From NCBI RefSeq assembly GCF_008086045.1, contig NZ_VSEY01000020.1:124001-188000 (forward strand): a stretch of 64,000 nucleotides of DNA, given 5' to 3'. The translations under genes and the position numbers were made by a program. The DNA comes from Nonomuraea sp. PA05. GTDB taxonomy: Bacteria; Actinomycetota; Actinomycetes; Streptosporangiales; Streptosporangiaceae. Shown here one piece after another: positions 59,998-64,000 of the stretch. Position 1 is the first letter of the stretch, and each line of letters begins with the position of its first letter. The notes beneath the pieces are model-generated. The model saw nothing but the letters and a program-made list of their open reading frames with translations, had not been told where the DNA came from and made no database searches.

Positions 59998-61797
59998 GTG
60001 AACCCCGGTAGCGATTCCGAGCCGCCCACCACCCCTCACCAGGTGCCAGGCAGCCAGTTCGAGCCGCCGGGCCGGTTCGTGGCGCCGCCGGGCATGCAGC
60101 CGCAGACTCCCGCGGGCATGCCGCAGGGGCAGGGCATGCCGCAGGGGCAGGGCATGCAGCAGGGCCAGGGAATGCAGCAGGGCCAGGGAATGCCGCCGGG
60201 GCAGGGGTTGCCGCCGGGAGCGCCGCCCGGCGCGCCGCCTGGAATGTGGGCGGGCCCGCCGCAGGGGATGCCGCCTGGGACGCCACCCGGAACGCCCCCC
60301 GGGATGCCCCCCGGGATGCCCCCTGGGATGCCGCCGAACGTGCCGCCCGGCCTGCCGCCGACCATGCCCCCCATGCCGCAGCCCCCGTCGCCGCGGCGCC
60401 CCGTCTGGCTCCTGCCCACGCTCGCCGCCGCCCTCGTCGTGCTGGTCGCGGCGGGTGGTGTGGGGGCCTACTTCCTGTACGGCGGCGTCTCCGGCGGCTC
60501 CGCCCCGTCCGGCACCCGCTCCTCGTCGCCCGCCCAGCAGCCCGGAGCCGCCGCGGCGCCTCCCGACGTGTGCGCCATGCTGCCCGAGGACGAGATCGAG
60601 CGGCTCGTACCGGACGCGACCGTGGCCAACTCGTCCAGGGACGGCGACTTCACGGTCAACTTCGGCTGCAACTGGATCAACCAGCGCATCTCGTTCGGCG
60701 AGTTCTGGCGCAGCAGGGAGATCGACGTCAAGGTCGAGCAGCACAAGGGCGAGGGCGTCAAGACCGGCCGGGCGATGGCGCAGACGTCGTACGAGATGGA
60801 ATACCGCGGCGGCAAGTACGTCGAGACCGCCAAACCGTCGCTGGACCCCGGCGAGAAGGAGTACGTCTCCCAGATCAAGGACGTTCCCGGCGTCGGCGAC
60901 GCCGCGTTCGCGCAGTACACCTGGCGCCGCGACGACAAGATGCTCTGGTACGCCTACGGCACCGCGTACGCCCGCGTCGGCGACATGACGATCAAGGTCA
61001 GGTTCCAGGCGAGCCAGCAGCGCAAGGACGCGGAGATCCTGTCCAACGAGAGCACGAAGGCGGTCACGGAGGAGAACGCGATCCGCGAGGTCAGCGGGCT
61101 CATCGGGCACGTCGCCAAGGGGGTCGCGGCCTGGCAGGCGCAGCACCCCGGCGTGCTGGCCAAGGCCCAGCCGACGGCGGCGGCCACCGTCTCGCCGACC
61201 GTCAGCGCCACCCCCTCGCCCACCGTGCTCGCCTCCTTCCCCGCCGACTGCCAGGCCGTGACGGAGACGGCCGCCCGGCTGGTGCCCGAGCCTGTGACCC
61301 GCGCGCGCGGCACGTCCGTCGGCGACGACAACCAGACCGAGTGCCGCTGGCTCAACCGCGAACTGTCCGGCGGCCCTGGCATCACGAAGATCCGCAGCGC
61401 GCTGATCACCGTGCACCGCTTCACGAACCGGGCCGGCGAGGCGGACGAGCCCGCGGCCAAGGCGTACTACGCGAGCACGTACGGACGTACCAAGAACACC
61501 GCGAAGTCCTCCATGGGCGGCATCACCTGGGGCGCGGTCATCGACGTCAAGGGGCTGGGCGACCAGGCGTACCAGCAGTACGTGGAGAGCGAGGGTCGCG
61601 AGATCTCCGCCTCCAGCGGCTCCGTCACCATCCGCGAGGGCTCGTTCGTCGTCATCGTCGACTTCTCCGGACACCAGCGGCCCAAGGACGAGGCTCTCAA
61701 CTCGCCGGAGGTGCAGCTCATGCCGGAGAAGGAGGCGATGGCGGGCTCGCTCACCCTGGCCAAGGCCTACATGGAGAAGCTGGCGGCGGGCAACTGA
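59998..61797 (+). CDS. Pro/Gly/Met-rich membrane protein with two external two-cysteine modules
   Basis: 599 residues. Residues 1-130 are a disordered cytoplasmic region of MPQGQG and MPPG repeats, then one membrane helix (about 136-162, LLPTLAAALVVLVAAGGVGAY) and two external modules. The first has C192, C224-N-W and KDVPGVGDAAF; the second has C418, C449-R-W and DVKGLGDQAY, joined by a Thr/Pro/Ser linker. The modules match the external domains of both upstream kinases. There is no kinase domain, so it is a possible substrate, co-receptor or decoy. GTG 59998 has AGGAG 5 bases upstream. Confidence 0.85.
   Translation: MNPGSDSEPPTTPHQVPGSQFEPPGRFVAPPGMQPQTPAGMPQGQGMPQGQGMQQGQGMQQGQGMPPGQGLPPGAPPGAPPGMWAGPPQGMPPGTPPGTPPGMPPGMPPGMPPNVPPGLPPTMPPMPQPPSPRRPVWLLPTLAAALVVLVAAGGVGAYFLYGGVSGGSAPSGTRSSSPAQQPGAAAAPPDVCAMLPEDEIERLVPDATVANSSRDGDFTVNFGCNWINQRISFGEFWRSREIDVKVEQHKGEGVKTGRAMAQTSYEMEYRGGKYVETAKPSLDPGEKEYVSQIKDVPGVGDAAFAQYTWRRDDKMLWYAYGTAYARVGDMTIKVRFQASQQRKDAEILSNESTKAVTEENAIREVSGLIGHVAKGVAAWQAQHPGVLAKAQPTAAATVSPTVSATPSPTVLASFPADCQAVTETAARLVPEPVTRARGTSVGDDNQTECRWLNRELSGGPGITKIRSALITVHRFTNRAGEADEPAAKAYYASTYGRTKNTAKSSMGGITWGAVIDVKGLGDQAYQQYVESEGREISASSGSVTIREGSFVVIVDFSGHQRPKDEALNSPEVQLMPEKEAMAGSLTLAKAYMEKLAAGN
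60118..60351 (+). repeat. 18-bp then 12-bp in-frame repeats in the Pro-rich gene
   Basis: First a series of 18-bp units coding for MPQGQG/MQQGQG, then 12-bp units coding for TPPG and MPPG. They encode the disordered N-terminal region ahead of the membrane helix. Confidence 0.85.
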
Positions 61798-61973
61798 CCC
61801 GACGGCTTGATCCCCGCCTATCGTGACCCTGACTCATGATTTGCGGATCCGGTTAATGCGGCTGCAACCCGGTTGCAAGCGGGACAAATACGGTTATGTC
61901 TGCAAGCACCTGAGCCGCGCGATCATGTTTGTCCAGTACAGGGGCATGGGCAAACCGTGGGGGATCACGCGGC
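61798..61973. other. convergent gap with A/T-richer core
   Basis: 176 bases between convergent stops. The middle is A/T-richer than its surroundings and includes a 15-base palindrome TGCAACCCGGTTGCA (61863-61877), a TTGCAA at 61873-61878 with TATGTC at 61895-61900 (16-base spacing, promoter-like, plus strand), and CTGCAAGCACCT at 61900-61911 which also occurs at 59929-59940. No open frame is convincing. Confidence 0.45.
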
Positions 61974-64000
61974 TCATTGCTTTTCCCGGACCAGGAAGGG
62001 CTCCAGCAGGCCGGGGACAGCCTGCGCGGCCATCTCCAAGCCGTCGCCGCGGCCCACGTCCACCACCTCGTAGTGACCCCGGCCCGCCGCCGTCGTCGCG
62101 GAGACCGTCAGCAGGCCGGAGCGCCGCTGGAAGAACGACTCGGTGATCGTCCAGCCCGCGATGCCCTTGCGGTCGAGCGCCACCGTGCGCCGCACCACGG
62201 CGCCTCTCCTGGACACCAGGTGACGGGGGCTCAGCGCGTGCCCGAGACTCGCGGCGCTCGCCACGGCCAGCCACAGCCCGTACACCAGCACTGCCGCCGG
62301 GAGCAGCCACACCCAGCCACCCACCCAGGTGTTCACCCAGCCGCTCACCAGCGGCCACGGCCCCTCGCCGGTCGCCGGCGCAGTGATCGGCCAGGTGATC
62401 GGCCAGGTGACCAGCCCGACGACCAGCGTCGTGATCAGGGTCGCCACCATCGCCCGCACCAGCCGCCTGCGCCTGGCCGCCGCGGGATGCGTCACCAGAG
62501 CGGGCACGCCGGCACCGGCGATCGTGGTGGCCACCCGCACCGCCAGGGCGTGCGGCATCGGCGGGGTGAGCGCCGCGGCGTCCTCGGTCTCGTCGCCGGC
62601 GCTCTTGCCCAGCCCGGTGGCGACGGACCTGAGCCGCGCCGCGCCCGCCAGCCGCAGCAGCAGCGGCTCGTGAATCTCCACCCCGCGTAGCCGGCGCTCC
62701 TCCAGCGTCAGCGACCGGGTGGTCAGCAGCCCCCTGCGCATCCGCAGCCGGCCGGGCTCGCGCTCCAGCCGGTACCGTCCCCACGACTCGGCGAACAGCA
62801 GCACCGCGCCGAGCACCCCCACCACCAGGTTCACGCCCAGCACCAGCGGGACGGTCACCAGCGGCTGCCCCACCAGCCACTCCCACAACCCCGTCGCCAG
62901 CCGCGTCGTGAACGACTTCAGCCCGAACGCGTCGAGCGCCTTGTACAACGCGCCCAGCACCACCGCCGCGCCCGTGAACGTCCACACCGACAGCGGCGCG
63001 TACCTGATCCACGACCAGCTCAGCTCCGCCAGCGGCCCGTCACCCGCCTGTTCGGCCGCCTCGCCCTGGTGCAGCAGCACGCGCCGCAACGCCTCGGCGT
63101 CGTGCCTGGTCAGCGGGTCCAGCTTGAGCTCCGCGTCCTTGTCCGCGTGCTCGCCCCTGCCTGCCTTGACCACCGTCAGGCCGAACATCCTGTTCACCGG
63201 GTCGGCGCGGAGGTCGACGCTGCGGACGCGGTCGCGGGGGATCGAGCGGTGCTGGCGGACCGTGATGCCCGAACGCAGCTCCAGGCGCTCGGGGGTGAGG
63301 CGCCAGCGCGTGGTGCGCAGCCTGAGCACGTCGTACGCGACCACGGCGGCGACGATCACGAGCGCCGCGGCCGTGCAGGCGGCCACCATCGCGGCGGGGG
63401 GCCAGTCGCGGCCCAGCAGGAAGCGCACCATCCCGGCCGTGACGCCCGCCACGATCGCCAGCGACTTGACGCCCGACGCCCACAGGCTCCGCCGCGCCAG
63501 CCCCTCCCACCCGCCGTCGCCCCTACCCGCCTCCGACGGGCTCACCTCCGCACGGGGTGCCGCCCCTCGACGGGAAGCCCGCCCGAAGGCCCCGCCCTCC
63601 GCCCGGGCCACCTCGCCCTCCGCCCGGGCCACCTCGCTCTCCGCCCGGGCCACCTCGCTCTCCGCCCGGGCCACCTCGCTCTCCGCCCGGGCCACCTCGC
63701 TCTGCGTCCGAGCCGCCTCGTTCTGCGGCCGGGCCGCCTCCCTCTCCGCCCGGGCCGCCTCGCTCTCCGGTCGGGGCCGGTGGTTCTGCGGCGGCGACGC
63801 CTCGCCCTGCGGCCGGGACCCGTGGTTCCCCGGCCGCGACGCCTCGCTTTCGGGCCGCAACGCCCCGCCGACCGGCCGGGCCGAGCCGCTGCCGGCTCCG
63901 GAGGCGCCGTTCCCGGGGCAGGCAGCCCTGGAGGCGCCGCTCCCCGCCACGGGCGTGCCGCCGTCCGGGAGCCTGCCGTGCCGTCCCACCGGCCGCGCCC
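61974..64000 (-). CDS. bPH2/YdbT-like PH-domain membrane protein with N-terminal repeat region, 5' end outside window
   Basis: At least 671 residues; the frame is open to the window edge, so the start is not certain (ATG or GTG at 63989 is the first inside). The C-terminal ~500 residues are a bPH2 protein with about six to eight membrane helices (LAIVAGVTAGMVRFLLG, VIVAAVVAYDVLRLR and later ones) and PH-like strands (RLELRSGITVRQHRSIPRDRVRSVDL). The family (YdbS/YdbT type) is of unknown function. The first ~170 residues are an Arg/Ala/Glu region with heptad repeats of the type VARAESE, encoded by a 21-bp minisatellite. Confidence 0.8.
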   Translation of the reverse strand, partial: ARPVGRHGRLPDGGTPVAGSGASRAACPGNGASGAGSGSARPVGGALRPESEASRPGNHGSRPQGEASPPQNHRPRPESEAARAEREAARPQNEAARTQSEVARAESEVARAESEVARAESEVARAEGEVARAEGGAFGRASRRGAAPRAEVSPSEAGRGDGGWEGLARRSLWASGVKSLAIVAGVTAGMVRFLLGRDWPPAAMVAACTAAALVIVAAVVAYDVLRLRTTRWRLTPERLELRSGITVRQHRSIPRDRVRSVDLRADPVNRMFGLTVVKAGRGEHADKDAELKLDPLTRHDAEALRRVLLHQGEAAEQAGDGPLAELSWSWIRYAPLSVWTFTGAAVVLGALYKALDAFGLKSFTTRLATGLWEWLVGQPLVTVPLVLGVNLVVGVLGAVLLFAESWGRYRLEREPGRLRMRRGLLTTRSLTLEERRLRGVEIHEPLLLRLAGAARLRSVATGLGKSAGDETEDAAALTPPMPHALAVRVATTIAGAGVPALVTHPAAARRRRLVRAMVATLITTLVVGLVTWPITWPITAPATGEGPWPLVSGWVNTWVGGWVWLLPAAVLVYGLWLAVASAASLGHALSPRHLVSRRGAVVRRTVALDRKGIAGWTITESFFQRRSGLLTVSATTAAGRGHYEVVDVGRGDGLEMAAQAVPGLLEPFLVREKQ
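63580..63894. repeat. 21-bp minisatellite in the PH protein gene
   Basis: From 63601 onward a 21-bp unit beginning GCCCGGGCCACCTCG recurs in phase: perfect or nearly perfect at 63601, 63622, 63643, 63664 and 63685, then increasingly diverged units to about 63890. It encodes heptads VARAESE and older variants. Confidence 0.88.

Noticed and set aside
63601..63768. Possible CRISPR-like array
   Set aside because: The 21-bp units are directly adjacent with no unique spacers and stay in the reading frame; it is a minisatellite.

Overview
The window is about 64 kb of very GC-rich chromosomal DNA from an actinobacterium. Indicators are third-position GC bias, many GTG starts, 4-bp ATGA/GTGA gene overlaps, an actinobacterial bc1-aa3 respiratory supercomplex, a GlnR-type nitrogen box at glnA, and at least 17 genes that look leaderless. 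Gene order and protein style suggest a filamentous genus of the Streptosporangiaceae type; that placement is inference. There is no plasmid, phage or IS signature and I see no tRNA, rRNA or CRISPR array. From memory of gene order, the backbone (glnA, RDD, DUF4191, lipA, lipB, SDR epimerase, E2, pepA, cobS, erpA, adoK, ctaC-D-F, trpD, ctaE-qcrCAB, exonuclease/UvrC-like) matches the Rv2220-Rv2191 segment of Mycobacterium tuberculosis, interrupted here by accessory gene blocks.

Layout. 1-3.4 kb: end of an MFS exporter, a B3/B4 protein, a secreted TagC-like beta-propeller and a frameshifted anti-sigma-type ATPase. 3.5-9.8 kb: glnA with its GlnR box, a membrane protein, an RDD protein, a TetR-plus-glycosidase-like unit with a perfect palindrome, a methyltransferase and DUF4191. 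9.8-14.5 kb: an accessory block (GH3 glucosidase, alpha/beta hydrolase, VOC protein, AraC regulator). 14.6-23.8 kb: lipoate and 2-oxoacid dehydrogenase metabolism (lipA, lipB, E2, lpdA), an M48-like protein that lost its zinc motif, peptidase E, an epimerase and pepA. 23.9-26.1 kb: an autoregulated GntR(YtrA)-membrane protein-CPBP protease operon. 26.1-28.8 kb: cobS and cobU around an ABC ATPase. 29-32 kb: small and envelope proteins. 32-34.6 kb: a PspA-PspAA-HtpX-PspAB membrane-stress cassette. 34.7-39.2 kb: a DUF998/pseudo-hydrolase fusion, a Ser/Thr kinase and a SIMPL protein. 39.2-44 kb: nadA, erpA, adoK and a CBS-TusA-cysteine desulfurase set. 44.1-54.4 kb: the cytochrome aa3 oxidase and bc1 genes split into two operons (ctaC-D-F and ctaE-qcrC-A-B) around an L,D-transpeptidase, trpD and a receiver-only protein. 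54.4-56.9 kb: a repeat-rich gap, a stand-alone RAM domain and an exonuclease/GIY-YIG fusion. 56.9-61.8 kb: two overlapping Ser/Thr kinases and a Pro/Gly/Met-rich membrane protein that share one extracytoplasmic two-cysteine module (four copies in three genes). 62-64 kb: a PH-domain membrane protein with a 21-bp minisatellite, cut by the window edge.

How the genes work together. LipB and LipA make lipoyl groups used by the adjacent E2, which LpdA reoxidises; ErpA and the sulfur-trafficking genes fit a demand for Fe-S cofactors from LipA, NadA and the Rieske protein QcrA. CtaC/D/F/E with QcrC/A/B form the respiratory supercomplex. The most attractive less-described systems are the kinase trio at 56.9-61.8 kb and the catalytically degenerate enzyme-like proteins at 15.6 and 34.7 kb.
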